Source: Nucisporomicrobium flavum
GTDB taxonomy: Bacteria > Actinomycetota > Actinomycetes > Mycobacteriales > Micromonosporaceae
Reading direction: 5' to 3'
Assembly: GCF_016464385.1 (NCBI RefSeq)
Contig: NZ_JADMLH010000002.1
Span: 186,001 to 250,000, forward strand
DNA: 64,000 bases
Below are positions 25,505 to 34,103 of the stretch, piece by piece. The stretch's first letter is position 1, and every line of letters begins with the position of its first letter. Both the position numbers and the translations under genes were made by a program. The notes under the pieces are model-generated. The model made no database searches and was not told the origin of the DNA. It saw only the letters and a program-made list of their open reading frames with translations.

Positions 25505-25858
25505 GTGGCCAAGCAGATCATTCACAAGCTGGTCGACGACCTCGACGGCGGTGACGCCGACGAGACCGTCAAGTTCGCCCTCGACGGCATTCAGTATGAG
25601 ATCGACCTGTCCGACAAGAACGCGGCGAAATTGCGCGACGTCTTCGCGCCGTACGTCGCCGCCGGGTCGAAGGTCGCCCGCGGCGGGGTGGTCGTGGGGG
25701 GCCGTGCGGCCCGCGGACGCGGCGGCGCCACCGCCGACCGCGAGCAGAACAAGGCCATCCGCGAGTGGGCGAAGAAGAACGGCAAGGAGATCTCCGACCG
25801 GGGCCGCATCCCGCAGGAGATCGTCGACGAGTTCCACGCCAAGGGTCCCGGCCGCTGA
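25505..25858 (+). CDS. lsr2: Nucleoid-associated protein Lsr2
   Basis: 117 residues. Lsr2 is the actinobacterial H-NS-like protein that binds AT-rich, often horizontally acquired DNA and silences it. The N-terminal oligomerisation domain (KQIIHKLVDDLDGGDADETVKF, LDGIQYEIDLSDKNA) is followed by a basic linker (RGGVVVGGRAARGRGG) and the C-terminal DNA-binding domain with the hook SDRGRIP and IVDEFHAK. GTG 25505 is preceded by GGGAGG at 10 nt. A hairpin terminator follows 20 bp after the stop. Confidence 0.95.
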   Translation: MAKQIIHKLVDDLDGGDADETVKFALDGIQYEIDLSDKNAAKLRDVFAPYVAAGSKVARGGVVVGGRAARGRGGATADREQNKAIREWAKKNGKEISDRGRIPQEIVDEFHAKGPGR

Positions 25859-25878
25859 GCCGCACCCACCGCTCTCCA

Positions 25879-25912
25879 CAGGGTCCGCTGCGCTCCGGCG
25901 CGGCGGACCCTG
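25879..25912 (+). terminator. Terminator hairpin after lsr2
   Basis: CAGGGTCCGC (25879-25888) pairs with GCGGACCCTG (25903-25912) across a 14-nt loop, 20 bp after the lsr2 stop. A weak pyrimidine tract (CTGCTTTCC) follows. Confidence 0.65.
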
Positions 25913-25948
25913 CTGCTTTCCGCTCGTCCCGCGCTCGGCTTGCGTAAG

Positions 25949-25991
25949 TTATCCACAGGGGTGGACGACGTTGTCCACAGGCTGTGGACGG
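25949..25991. promoter_or_regulatory. Cluster of DnaA-box-like sequences in the lsr2-clpC gap
   Basis: TTATCCACA (25949-25957) is a perfect DnaA box. TTGTCCACA (25971-25979) is the form favoured in Streptomyces origins. TGTGGACGG (25983-25991) is a 7/9 match on the other strand, and a further weak match (CTCTCCACA) lies near 25872-25880. The first two are 22 bp apart in the same orientation. No dnaA or dnaN gene is near, so this is not the usual origin. Confidence 0.6.
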
Positions 25992-26243
25992 CGCCGGGAA
26001 GGCCGGTGAGGGTGCCGACGATTTCGCTGTGCGCGTACTCCGCAGGGGTGGGGAACAGCCCCTGAGCGTGCGAAGTTGGGGAAATCATCGGCGCAGGACC
26101 TCCCGAGAGGGCTCGAGGGCCCAGCAGAGTCCTCCGGCGGCGATAGAGTTACAGCACGGGTATCACCGATGCCCGTGCGCTGGCCCCGCCAGCTGTTGAG
26201 ACAGGCTCAGCATTGGCGCACGGCACGTGAGGAGCACGAGGGC
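25992..26243 (+). promoter_or_regulatory. clpC upstream region
   Basis: No gene is seen. CAGGGG (26042-26047) and CCCCTG (26058-26063) can form a hairpin with a 10-nt loop. I find no HspR HAIR motif and no convincing ClgR site. GAGGAG, 9 nt before ATG 26244, is the ribosome site. Confidence 0.3.
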
Positions 26244-28766
26244 ATGTTCGAGCGGTTCACCGACCGAGCGCGACGGGTTGTCGTCCTGGCCCAAGAAGAG
26301 GCCCGGATGCTCAACCACAACTACATCGGGACAGAGCACATCCTGCTCGGCCTGATCCACGAGGGCGAAGGTGTTGCCGCGAAGGCTCTGGAGAGCCTCG
26401 GCATCTCCCTCGAGGGGGTCCGGCAGCAGGTTGAGGAGATCATCGGCCAGGGCCAGCAGGCGCCGAGCGGGCACATCCCGTTCACGCCGCGGGCCAAGAA
26501 GGTGCTGGAGCTCTCGCTGCGCGAGGCCCTGCAGCTGGGCCACAACTACATCGGCACGGAGCACATCCTGCTCGGGCTGATCCGCGAGGGTGAGGGCGTC
26601 GCCGCCCAGGTGCTGGTCAAGCTCGGCGCCGACCTCAACCGGGTCCGCCAGCAGGTCATCCAGCTGCTCTCGGGCTACCAGGGCAAGGAGCCGGCCGCGG
26701 CCGGCGCCGCGGCGGGCGAGGCCGCGCCGTCGACGTCGCTGGTGCTCGACCAGTTCGGTCGCAACCTGACCCAGGCCGCCCGCGAGGGCAAGCTCGACCC
26801 GGTCATCGGCCGGGAGAAGGAAATCGAGCGGGTCATGCAGGTGCTCTCCCGCCGTACCAAGAACAACCCGGTGCTGATCGGCGAGCCGGGCGTCGGCAAG
26901 ACCGCCGTCGTCGAGGGCCTGTCGCAGTCCATCGTCAAGGGTGAGGTGCCCGAGACGCTCAAGGACAAGCAGCTCTACACCCTCGACCTGGGTGCGCTGG
27001 TCGCCGGATCCCGCTACCGCGGTGACTTCGAGGAGCGCCTCAAGAAGGTGCTCAAGGAGATCCGTACGCGCGGCGACATCATCCTGTTCATCGACGAGAT
27101 CCACACCCTGGTCGGTGCGGGTGCCGCCGAGGGCGCGATCGACGCCGCCTCCATCCTCAAGCCCATGCTGGCTCGTGGCGAGCTGCAGACCATCGGCGCC
27201 ACGACCCTTGACGAATACCGCAAGCACCTCGAGAAGGACGCCGCCCTCGAGCGCCGTTTCCAGCCGATCCAGGTGGGTGAGCCGTCGCTGGCGCACACCA
27301 TCGAGATCCTCAAGGGCCTGCGCGACCGCTACGAGGCCCACCACCGGATCAGCATCACCGACGCCGCGCTCGTGGCGGCGGCGACGCTGGCCGACCGGTA
27401 CATCTCCGACCGGTTCCTGCCGGACAAGGCGATCGACCTGATCGACGAGGCCGGCGCCCGGATGCGCATCCGCCGGATGACCGCGCCGCCGGACCTGCGT
27501 GACTTCGACGAGCGCATCGCCCAGGTGCGCCGCGACAAGGAGTCCGCGATCGACGCGCAGGACTTCGAACGGGCCGCGCAGCTGCGCGACAAGGAGAAGC
27601 AGCTGCTGGGCCAGAAGGCGCAGCGGGAGAAGGAGTGGAAGGCCGGCGACCTCGACGTCGTGTCCGAGGTCGACGACGAGCAGATCGCCGAGGTCCTCGG
27701 CAACTGGACCGGCATCCCGGTCTACAAGCTGACCGAGGAGGAGACCTCCCGCCTGCTGCGCATGGAGGACGAGCTGCACAAGCGCGTCATCGGCCAGGAG
27801 GACGCGGTCAAGGCCGTCTCGAAGGCCATCCGGCGTACGCGGGCCGGCCTCAAGGACCCCAAGCGCCCCTCGGGCTCGTTCATCTTCGCCGGCCCCTCGG
27901 GTGTCGGTAAGACCGAGCTCTCCAAGGCGCTGGCGGAGTTCCTGTTCGGCTCCGAGGACGCCCTGATCCAGCTCGACATGTCGGAGTTCCACGACCGGTA
28001 CACGGTGTCCCGCCTCGTCGGTGCGCCCCCCGGATACGTCGGCTACGACGAGGGCGGCCAGCTGACCGAGAAGGTGCGCCGCAAGCCGTTCTCCGTGGTC
28101 CTCTTCGACGAGATCGAGAAGGCCCACCCGGACGTCTTCAACACGCTCCTGCAGATCCTCGAGGACGGCCGCCTGACCGACGGTCAGGGCCGCATCGTGG
28201 ACTTCAAGAACACGGTCATCATCCTGACCACGAACCTGGGCACCCGGGACGTGGCCAAGGCGGTGTCGCTGGGCTTCCAGGCCTCCGAGGCCGAGGAGTC
28301 CAACTACGAGCGGATGAAGGTCAAGGTCAACGACGAGCTGAAGCAGCACTTCCGCCCGGAGTTCCTCAACCGCATCGACGACACGATCGTCTTCCACCAG
28401 CTCCGCCAGAACGAGATCCTCGAGATCGTCGACATCTTCACCGCGCGCATCGAGGGCCAGCTCAAGAACAAGGACATGGGTCTCGAGCTGACCGACAACG
28501 CGAAGAAGTACCTGGCGAAGAAGGGCTTCGACCCGGTCCTGGGCGCTCGGCCGCTGCGCCGGACGATCCAGCGGGACCTGGAAGACTCGCTGTCCGAGCA
28601 GATCCTCTTCAACGAGCTGCGCCCCGGCCAGATCGTCGTGGTGGACTGCGAGGGCGACCCGGAGAACATCGACAAGTCCAAGCTGGTCTTCAAGGGCGCC
28701 GACCGGGGTTCCGTGGTCCCCGACGCGGTGCCGGCGGACCTCGGCGCGGCCGCGGCCGACGAGTGA
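26244..28766 (+). CDS. clpC: ATP-dependent Clp protease ATP-binding subunit ClpC
   Basis: 840 residues, full length. This Hsp100 unfoldase feeds substrates into ClpP. Two N-domain repeats ([16 protein letters not shown] and [16 protein letters not shown]) precede NBD1 (Walker [10 protein letters not shown], Walker [12 protein letters not shown]). The middle domain carries a UVR-like segment ([18 protein letters not shown]). NBD2 has Walker [10 protein letters not shown], the pore loop GYVGYDEGG and arginine finger region [13 protein letters not shown] 26244 ([10 protein letters not shown]) is the family's normal start. A strong terminator follows 24 bp after the stop. Confidence 0.97.
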   Translation: MFERFTDRARRVVVLAQEEARMLNHNYIGTEHILLGLIHEGEGVAAKALESLGISLEGVRQQVEEIIGQGQQAPSGHIPFTPRAKKVLELSLREALQLGHNYIGTEHILLGLIREGEGVAAQVLVKLGADLNRVRQQVIQLLSGYQGKEPAAAGAAAGEAAPSTSLVLDQFGRNLTQAAREGKLDPVIGREKEIERVMQVLSRRTKNNPVLIGEPGVGKTAVVEGLSQSIVKGEVPETLKDKQLYTLDLGALVAGSRYRGDFEERLKKVLKEIRTRGDIILFIDEIHTLVGAGAAEGAIDAASILKPMLARGELQTIGATTLDEYRKHLEKDAALERRFQPIQVGEPSLAHTIEILKGLRDRYEAHHRISITDAALVAAATLADRYISDRFLPDKAIDLIDEAGARMRIRRMTAPPDLRDFDERIAQVRRDKESAIDAQDFERAAQLRDKEKQLLGQKAQREKEWKAGDLDVVSEVDDEQIAEVLGNWTGIPVYKLTEEETSRLLRMEDELHKRVIGQEDAVKAVSKAIRRTRAGLKDPKRPSGSFIFAGPSGVGKTELSKALAEFLFGSEDALIQLDMSEFHDRYTVSRLVGAPPGYVGYDEGGQLTEKVRRKPFSVVLFDEIEKAHPDVFNTLLQILEDGRLTDGQGRIVDFKNTVIILTTNLGTRDVAKAVSLGFQASEAEESNYERMKVKVNDELKQHFRPEFLNRIDDTIVFHQLRQNEILEIVDIFTARIEGQLKNKDMGLELTDNAKKYLAKKGFDPVLGARPLRRTIQRDLEDSLSEQILFNELRPGQIVVVDCEGDPENIDKSKLVFKGADRGSVVPDAVPADLGAAAADE

Positions 28767-28790
28767 CCTCCGCCTGACCGGTAAGACTGG

Positions 28791-28824
28791 GAAACGGCCC
28801 GGCGCTTCGGCGCCGGGCCGTTTC
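28791..28824 (+). terminator. Strong terminator after clpC (UUCG tetraloop)
   Basis: A perfect 15-bp stem (28791-28805 with 28810-28824) is capped by TTCG. The stem contains GGCCCGGCGC and ends in GTTTC on the 3' side, giving a short T run. Confidence 0.9.
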
Positions 28825-28934
28825 GCGTCCCTGCCCTCCCCGGGGTCTGGCGGCTGACCGGCCGGGCGGGCTGACTCCGGAGAGCCGGCGGCATCCCCGG
28901 CTGGGCTGGGGGCACCCGCGGCGTCCGCGAGCCG

Positions 28935-29360
28935 GCATGCGCGGGTTAAGGGCGTGTACAGGCTGGGGCGTGTGCGGCCTTGGGGCGTGTGTGCGGGGTG
29001 ACGGCGCATGCGCGCGTTGGCGGCATGTGCGCGAGTTGGCGGCACGTGCGCGGGCTGGGGGCGCCTTCGCGCCCCGGCAGCGTGTGCGCGCGCCCCGGCG
29101 GCGTGTGCGGGCGGGCTGGCGGCGTGTGCGGGCGGGCTGGCGGCGTGTGCGGGCGGGCTGGCGGCGTGTGCGGGCGGGCTGGCCGCGCGTGTGCGCGCGC
29201 CCCCGGCGGCGTGTGCGGGCGGCCGGCCGGCGTGCGTGCGCGGCTGGGGAAGTGGGCGCGGGCTGGCGGCGTGTGCGTGGCCCGGCGGCGTGTGCGCGGC
29301 CCGGCGGCGTGTGCGCTGCCCGGCAGCGCGTGCGCGGGCCGGCGGGTTGTCGGCGTCCGG
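28935..29360. repeat. GC-rich degenerate tandem repeats, including four 21-bp units
   Basis: The stretch is built of variants of GGCGTGTGCG joined to GGCGGGCTGG or CCCGG. At 29101-29184 four 21-bp units (GCGTGTGCGGGCGGGCTGGC + G) follow head to tail, differing only in the last base. Flanking units are degenerate (GCATGTGCGCG, GCACGTGCGCG, GCGTGTGCGCGCCCCGG). Open frames on both strands here are repeat-generated and I do not call genes in them. It lies between the clpC terminator and the HIT-protein gene. Confidence 0.8.
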
Positions 29361-29374
29361 TACGCATGGACGGC

Positions 29375-29836
29375 ATGACCGACTGGCGTGACGACCGCAT
29401 CGGCTCCGCGCACCGGGGCCGGAACCCGACCGTGCTCGGCCGGCTGCCCGAGAGCTTCGCCGTCATCGGGGACGTCCAGTGGCTGCCCGGGTACTGCGTC
29501 CTGCTCACCGACGACCCGGCGGTGTCGCGGCTCAGCGACCTGCCGCGTGGACGGCGGCTGGCGTACCTGGAGAGCATGGACCGTCTCGGGGCTGCCGTGG
29601 AGCGCGCCTGCGCGGAGCTCGACCCGGGGTTTCGCCGGATCAACTTGGAGATCCTCGGCAACGCGGACCCGTACCTGCACGCGCATGTCTGGCCCCGGTA
29701 CGACTGGGAGCCACCGGAGCTGCGGCGGTGGCCGGTCTGGCTGTACCCGAGGGACCGCTGGCGGGACCCGGCTCACGCGCTCGGACCGGCGCACGACGCG
29801 ATCCGGGCCGCTGTGACGCGCCACCTGGAGACGTGA
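29375..29836 (+). CDS. HIT-like domain protein (possible diadenosine tetraphosphate hydrolase)
   Basis: 153 residues from ATG 29375. TACGCA (29361-29366) ends 8 nt before it, and another ATG (29366) overlaps that element. The C-terminal half has the histidine triad-like INLEILGNADPYLHAHVWPRY, where HAHVW is the active-site core; the N-terminal half has VIGDVQWLPGYCVLLTDDP. HIT-type enzymes hydrolyse or transfer nucleotidyl groups, often Ap4A. The final His of a full HxHxHxx motif is replaced by Trp (HAHVWPR), so the exact chemistry is uncertain. Confidence 0.75.
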   Translation: MTDWRDDRIGSAHRGRNPTVLGRLPESFAVIGDVQWLPGYCVLLTDDPAVSRLSDLPRGRRLAYLESMDRLGAAVERACAELDPGFRRINLEILGNADPYLHAHVWPRYDWEPPELRRWPVWLYPRDRWRDPAHALGPAHDAIRAAVTRHLET

Positions 29837-29889
29837 GCCACGCGTCGCCGGCGGAAGAGCGGTACTGCCGGAAGGGGCGCGGACCGGCG

Positions 29890-31794
29890 CTACTCCCGGG
29901 CGCCCAGCAGCACGACCGGCCGCTCCCGCGTAGCCGACCAGGACGTCACCACGCTGGTCGTCCCCGTCACCACCAGGATTGCCGCCACCACCGCTCCCGC
30001 CAACCCCCACGGCACCTGCAGCGTCCCCGCCCCGGTCACCGCCGACGTCGTTCCCAGCACCGCCACGTACGCTGCCCCGGCCGCGACGAAGCCCAGGATC
30101 ACGCCCGCCACGGTCACCGCGGTCGACTCTGCAAGCGCCGCGCGGACGACCTGGCGCCGGGACAGCCCCGTCACCCGTGCCTCTGCGAACTCTCGCCGGC
30201 GGGCTGCGGCGCCGATGACCACCGAGTTCACGGTGCCGATGAGGGCGTACAGGGCTCCGAGGCCCAGGACCACCACCATGATCTTGTTGTTGGTGGAAGC
30301 TCTCGCCTCGGCGTCCGCGGTCAGCCAGGCGTCCACGTCCGAGACCTGGCCGACGTGCGAGAGGGCCGCGGCGACCTCCGCTGCCGGGACGCCCGGGGCG
30401 AGCCGGACGAAGGCGCGGCTGGGCGCCGACGTCAGCTGGTCCGGCGGGACCAGGCCGGCGGGTACGAGCACCGTCGCCCCACCGGCGAGCGTGGCCGGTA
30501 CCGCGCCCGCCACCCGAAGGTCGCCGAGGGTCGTTTCCGGGAGCTCCACCCGTACGGTGCCTTCCGAAGGAATGTCCCCACCCGGACCGACCATGATCGC
30601 CCGGCCCGTCAGGTTGCGCAGCGTCTCGCTGCCCGGGTGAGCCGCCGCGTAGGCGGCAGGGTCGACGGCGAGCGCGTCGCCGTTCTCGGTCTCCGCCGAT
30701 TCGCCGGCGCCGTACGCGATCCGGGCCGGGAGCTGGATCTCCGTGGAGGCCGACGCGACGCCGGGCACCGCGGTGACCTTGGAGCCGATCGGACCGGTCG
30801 ATTCCACGACGAGGTCCGCGGTGAGCGCCCGGTGCTGCTCCTCGATGCCGGCCGTGGTGAACGACATCGCCGCGCCCGCCTGGCCGAGCACGAGCCCCAC
30901 CAGGACGATGACCGGCGCCGCGACGGAGGCGCTGCGCCGGCGTCCGTCACGCAGGTTGGCGCGGGCGAGCATGCCCAGCGGACCTCCCGCGCCGGTGGGG
31001 ACCAGCCGGGCGACCGCCGGCACCAGCAGCGGCCCGAACGCCGCCACGGCCGCCGCCGCGCACATCGGGACGTTGAGCGAGATCGCCTGGCCGCCCGCGG
31101 GACCGCCGTGCGGGGCGACGATGACCATCGCGATCGTTCCGGCGAGGAAGATCAGACCGACGACCCAGCGGCCGGCGGTCATGACGCGAGCCGCCTCACC
31201 GGAATCCCGCAGCGCTTCGAGCGGTCGTACGCGGGAGGCGCGCCGCGCCGCCAGCAGGACCCCCGCCACGGCCAGCACGATGCCGGTGCCCAGCGAGACG
31301 CCGAGGATCCACGTACGCCACTGTCCGCGGAAACCGTCCGGGACGAAGCCCATGGTCCGCATGAGCCACGACTGGACCGCCATCACGCCGAGCCCCGCCG
31401 GGACGCCCAGCGCCGCACCCGCCCCGCCGAGCAGCACCGCCTCGCCCAGCAGCAGCCGGCGCAGCTGACCGCGGCTGCCACCGACGAGCCGGAGCAACGC
31501 GAGGTCGCGCCGGCGCTGCGCCACGGTGAAGCCGAAGGTCGAGCTGATGATGAAGACCGCGAGGAAGGTCGCCGTGCCGAGCAGCACGCCGAGCATGGCG
31601 ACCGACGCGTCCGCGTTCTCGGCGAAGCGCAGCCGCTCGGCCGCGGGCAGCCCGGGCGGCGGGTCCAGGGTCGCCGCCGAGATGATCAGCAGCAGCGACG
31701 ACTGCACCAGCGCCACGCCCAGGCAGACGGAGAGGGCGGCGCCGGCGAACAGCGTCCAGCGTTCGGCCAGGCCGGCCCGGCTGATCCGGAACAT
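29890..31794 (-). CDS. FtsX-type ABC transporter permease
   Basis: 634 residues. Large extracytoplasmic loops separate two FtsX-like units. The N-terminal helix pair is followed by an FtsX domain (about residues 66-180) with the typical AQRRRDLALLRLVGGSRGQLRRLLLGEA motif. A central group of helices follows, then a long loop (about 300-490) and a second FtsX domain with GAAARRREFAEARVTGLSRRQVVRAALAES. Such permeases work with MacB/LolD-type ATPases in lipoprotein, antibiotic or peptide efflux or in mechanotransmission. The ATPase gene immediately upstream ends one base before this ATG. Confidence 0.85.
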   Translation of the reverse strand: MFRISRAGLAERWTLFAGAALSVCLGVALVQSSLLLIISAATLDPPPGLPAAERLRFAENADASVAMLGVLLGTATFLAVFIISSTFGFTVAQRRRDLALLRLVGGSRGQLRRLLLGEAVLLGGAGAALGVPAGLGVMAVQSWLMRTMGFVPDGFRGQWRTWILGVSLGTGIVLAVAGVLLAARRASRVRPLEALRDSGEAARVMTAGRWVVGLIFLAGTIAMVIVAPHGGPAGGQAISLNVPMCAAAAVAAFGPLLVPAVARLVPTGAGGPLGMLARANLRDGRRRSASVAAPVIVLVGLVLGQAGAAMSFTTAGIEEQHRALTADLVVESTGPIGSKVTAVPGVASASTEIQLPARIAYGAGESAETENGDALAVDPAAYAAAHPGSETLRNLTGRAIMVGPGGDIPSEGTVRVELPETTLGDLRVAGAVPATLAGGATVLVPAGLVPPDQLTSAPSRAFVRLAPGVPAAEVAAALSHVGQVSDVDAWLTADAEARASTNNKIMVVVLGLGALYALIGTVNSVVIGAAARRREFAEARVTGLSRRQVVRAALAESTAVTVAGVILGFVAAGAAYVAVLGTTSAVTGAGTLQVPWGLAGAVVAAILVVTGTTSVVTSWSATRERPVVLLGARE

Positions 31795-31795
31795 C

Positions 31796-32581
31796 TCAGC
31801 GCTCCCACGCCGCGAGCCGGTCGGCGATGGTGTCCGCCTTCAGTCCGTTTTGGGTGGCGGTGGGGTGTTTGGATGGGGCGTCGGCGCCGGTCAGGTGGTC
31901 CACGACCCGGCCGTCGCGGAGGAAGACCACCGCGTCGGCCCGGGCCGCCGCGCCCGGGTCGTGGGTCACCATCACGATGCTCTGTCCGGCATCCGCCATG
32001 GCCCGCAACAGATCCAATACCGTACGCGCCGCAGCCGAGTCCAGAGCTCCGGTCGGCTCATCGGCGAAGAGCACCTCCGGCCGGGTCACGATGGCCCGGG
32101 CCAGGGCGACGCGTTGCTGCTGCCCACCGGACATCTCCCGGGGCCGGTGCTTCACCCGGTCGCCGAGCCCCACGGAGGCGAGCACCTCACGTACCTCCGA
32201 TCGGCTGGGCCGCCGCCCGCCGAGCCGCAGCGGCAACGCCACGTTCTGCTCCGCGGTCAGCGAACCGATCAGGTTGAAGCTCTGGAAGACGAACCCGATG
32301 CGCGTACGCCGCAGGTCGGTGAGTTCCCGGTCGCCGGCGTCGGTGATGTCCGTGCCGCCGATCAGCACCCGGCCTGCGTCGGCGTGCTCGAGGCCCGCGG
32401 CCAGGTGCAGCAGCGTGGACTTGCCCGAGCCGGAGGGTCCCATCACCGCGGTCCAGCCACCCCGCGGCAGGTCGAGGTCGACGGCGTCGACGGCTCGTAC
32501 GGCCGCCGCCCCCTTGCCGTACACCTTGGTGACACCGCGCAGGGAGACGGCGGTGGCGGTCGCAGCAGTCGTCGTGGTCAC
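31796..32581 (-). CDS. ABC transporter ATPase, MacB/LolD-like
   Basis: 261 residues. Walker A is GPSGSGKST, the Q-loop FVFQSFNL, signature MSGGQQQRVALARAI, Walker B VLFADEPTGALDS and the switch VTHD. The insert DRVKHRPREMSGG and DEPTGALD are typical of ATPases paired with FtsX-type permeases. GTG 32581 lies 6 nt after the minus-strand -10 TAGCGT (32593-32588), so it is probably leaderless. It forms a two-gene operon with the permease. The substrate cannot be inferred. Confidence 0.88.
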   Translation of the reverse strand: MTTTTAATATAVSLRGVTKVYGKGAAAVRAVDAVDLDLPRGGWTAVMGPSGSGKSTLLHLAAGLEHADAGRVLIGGTDITDAGDRELTDLRRTRIGFVFQSFNLIGSLTAEQNVALPLRLGGRRPSRSEVREVLASVGLGDRVKHRPREMSGGQQQRVALARAIVTRPEVLFADEPTGALDSAAARTVLDLLRAMADAGQSIVMVTHDPGAAARADAVVFLRDGRVVDHLTGADAPSKHPTATQNGLKADTIADRLAAWER

Positions 32582-32587
32582 GTCACG

Positions 32588-32593
32588 ACGCTA
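32588..32593 (-). promoter_or_regulatory. -10 element (TAGCGT) of the FtsX-type ABC operon
   Basis: On the minus strand TAGCGT ends 6 nt before GTG 32581, which suits a leaderless start. Confidence 0.5.
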
Positions 32594-32671
32594 TGGCCGC
32601 GTACGGGTGGAAGTCGTTGCGGCGAACCCCCCGGCCGAGGGTAGGGATACCCCCCTTACGGCAGATCTTCC

Positions 32672-33574
32672 TTACTGCAGTGCCGGGTAGCGGGGCGGGT
32701 GGTCGCCGGCGAGGACGAACCGGTCCGCGTCGAAGTCGAGCGGCTCGACGAGGCCGTCCGTGACCAGCCCCGCGAGCGCCCGGGCCCGTTGCACGTCGTC
32801 CGCCCACACCGCGTCGAGGCGTTGCCGCGGCACCGGGCCGGTGGCGTGCCGGAGAACCTCCAGGAGCAGGCCGCGGACGTGCCGGTCGGTGCCCGCGTAC
32901 TTCTGGGGGCGCCGCGTCGGGCCGGTCGGCGCCGGAGCTCCGCTGAGCCGCCAGGCGCACACGCTCTCCAGCGGGCACTCCGGGCAACGCGGGGACCGTG
33001 CCGTGCAGACGATCGCGCCGAGCTCCATGAACGCGATGCTGGCCTTCGCCGCGCGGGCAGGCTCCTCGGGCAGCAGCTCGGCCGTGGCGGTGAGGTCGGC
33101 CGCCGTCGTGGTGGGTCCGGCGTCCGGATCACCGGCCACCGCGCGGGCCACGACCCGGCGCACGTTCGTGTCCACGACCGGGTGCCGCTGGCCGTACGCG
33201 AAGGTCGCCACAGCCCGCGCCGTGTACGTCCCCACGCCCGGCAGCGCCAGCAGCTGGTCGAGGTCGTCCGGCACCCGCCCGCCGTGCCGCTCCACGATCG
33301 CCACGGCACACGCGTGCAGCCGCATCGCCCGGCGGGGATAGCCGAGCCGGCCCCACATCCGGATGGCCTCGGACGGGGGATCTTCCGCCAGGTCGGCGGG
33401 GGTCGGCCAGCGGGTCATCCACGCGTGCCAGGCCGGCTCCACGCGGACGACCGGGGTCTGCTGGAGCATCACCTCGCTGACCAGCACGGCCCAGGGGGTG
33501 GTTCCGGGCACCCGCCAGGGCAGGTCGCGGGCGTTGTCGTCGTACCACTGAATGGCTGAGTCGGCGAGCGTCAT
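32672..33574 (-). CDS. mutY: A/G-specific adenine DNA glycosylase
   Basis: 300 residues. MutY removes adenine mispaired with 8-oxoguanine. The N-terminus ILPWR-like DLPWRVPGTTPWAVLVSEVMLQQT is diagnostic, the helix-hairpin-helix LLALPGVGTYTARAV carries the DNA contact, VDTNVRRVVAR contains the catalytic Asp, and the [4Fe-4S] ligands are C-x6-C-x2-C-x5-C (CTARSPRCPECPLESVC). The C-terminal MutT-like domain is short, as in actinobacterial MutY. The promoter overlaps that of the divergent ACT-domain gene. Confidence 0.93.
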   Translation of the reverse strand: MTLADSAIQWYDDNARDLPWRVPGTTPWAVLVSEVMLQQTPVVRVEPAWHAWMTRWPTPADLAEDPPSEAIRMWGRLGYPRRAMRLHACAVAIVERHGGRVPDDLDQLLALPGVGTYTARAVATFAYGQRHPVVDTNVRRVVARAVAGDPDAGPTTTAADLTATAELLPEEPARAAKASIAFMELGAIVCTARSPRCPECPLESVCAWRLSGAPAPTGPTRRPQKYAGTDRHVRGLLLEVLRHATGPVPRQRLDAVWADDVQRARALAGLVTDGLVEPLDFDADRFVLAGDHPPRYPALQ

Positions 33575-33583
33575 AACCGGGCA

Positions 33584-33593
33584 AGCTTAAGAT
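33584..33593. promoter_or_regulatory. Overlapping divergent -10 elements of mutY and the ACT-domain gene
   Basis: The 10-bp AGCTTAAGAT contains TAAGCT on the minus strand (33589-33584) and TAAGAT on the plus strand (33588-33593), sharing a central TA. They end 9 nt before the mutY ATG (33574) and 6 nt before the ACT-gene GTG (33600). The whole intergenic gap is 25 bp. Confidence 0.6.
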
Positions 33594-33599
33594 GCCGGG

Positions 33600-34103
33600 G
33601 TGAACGAGCTCGCCATCACCGTCATCGGCCCGGACCGGACCGGCATCATCGCGGACGTCTCGGCGGCCCTCGCCGGCGTCGGCGCCAACCTCTCGGACTC
33701 GACGATGACCCGGCTGCGCGGGCACTTCGCGATGACCCTGATCTGCACCGGCCCCGCCGCCGAGGACGTCGAGAAGGCACTCGAGCCGCTCAGCGACCTG
33801 CTCGCCACGGTGCGCGCGGTCGAGCCCGAGGCGGACGGCGCGGCGCGCGGGGAGCCGTACCTGGTGAGCGTGCACGGCGCGGACCGGCTCGGCATCGTCG
33901 CCGCGGTCACCCGGGTCGTCGCCGAGGCCGGCGGCAACATCACCGACCTGACCACCCGGCTCACCGGCCCGCTGTACGTCCTCATCGCCGAGGTGGACCT
34001 GCCGCGGGGCACCGCCGACGACCTCGCCGTACGCCTCGCCGAGGCGGCCGGGGAGCTGGGCGTCGAGGTCACCCTGCGGCGCGCCGAATCGGACGTGCTG
34101 TGA
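33600..34103 (+). CDS. Two-ACT-domain amino-acid-binding regulatory protein (GcvR-like)
   Basis: 167 residues consisting of two ACT domains: ELAITVIGPDRTGIIADVSAALAGVGANL (1-30) and PYLVSVHGADRLGIVAAVTRVVAEAGGNI (about 86-115). This tandem arrangement is that of GcvR and related small-molecule-binding regulators, with no catalytic or DNA-binding domain. The gene overlaps def by 4 bp (GTGA). The ligand is unknown; glycine or serine are typical for the family. Confidence 0.8.
   Translation: MNELAITVIGPDRTGIIADVSAALAGVGANLSDSTMTRLRGHFAMTLICTGPAAEDVEKALEPLSDLLATVRAVEPEADGAARGEPYLVSVHGADRLGIVAAVTRVVAEAGGNITDLTTRLTGPLYVLIAEVDLPRGTADDLAVRLAEAAGELGVEVTLRRAESDVL

Noticed and set aside
24865-25554. 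229-residue plus-strand open frame between coaX and lsr2
   Set aside because: It overlaps both coaX and lsr2 in another frame, has no ribosome site and has the arginine/glycine-rich character of non-coding frames.
25949-25991. Chromosomal origin of replication
   Set aside because: Only three or four boxes, and no dnaA, dnaN or gyr genes around; an origin in this phylum has many more boxes.
25859-26243. HspR (HAIR) or ClgR control of clpC
   Set aside because: I found no CTTGAGT-N7-ACTCAAG and only a poor match to the ClgR pattern (CGCTGTGCGCG near 26025).
26163-29045. 960-residue open frame antisense to clpC
   Set aside because: It mirrors the codon bias of clpC, is rich in Leu/Gly/Val/Arg with no domain, and crosses the strong terminator and repeat region.
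28935-29360. CRISPR array or protein gene made of Ala/Cys/Gly repeats (ACAGGLA units)
   Set aside because: Units are directly adjacent with no unique spacers, and no cas gene is near. The open frames arise because the repeat length is a multiple of 3.
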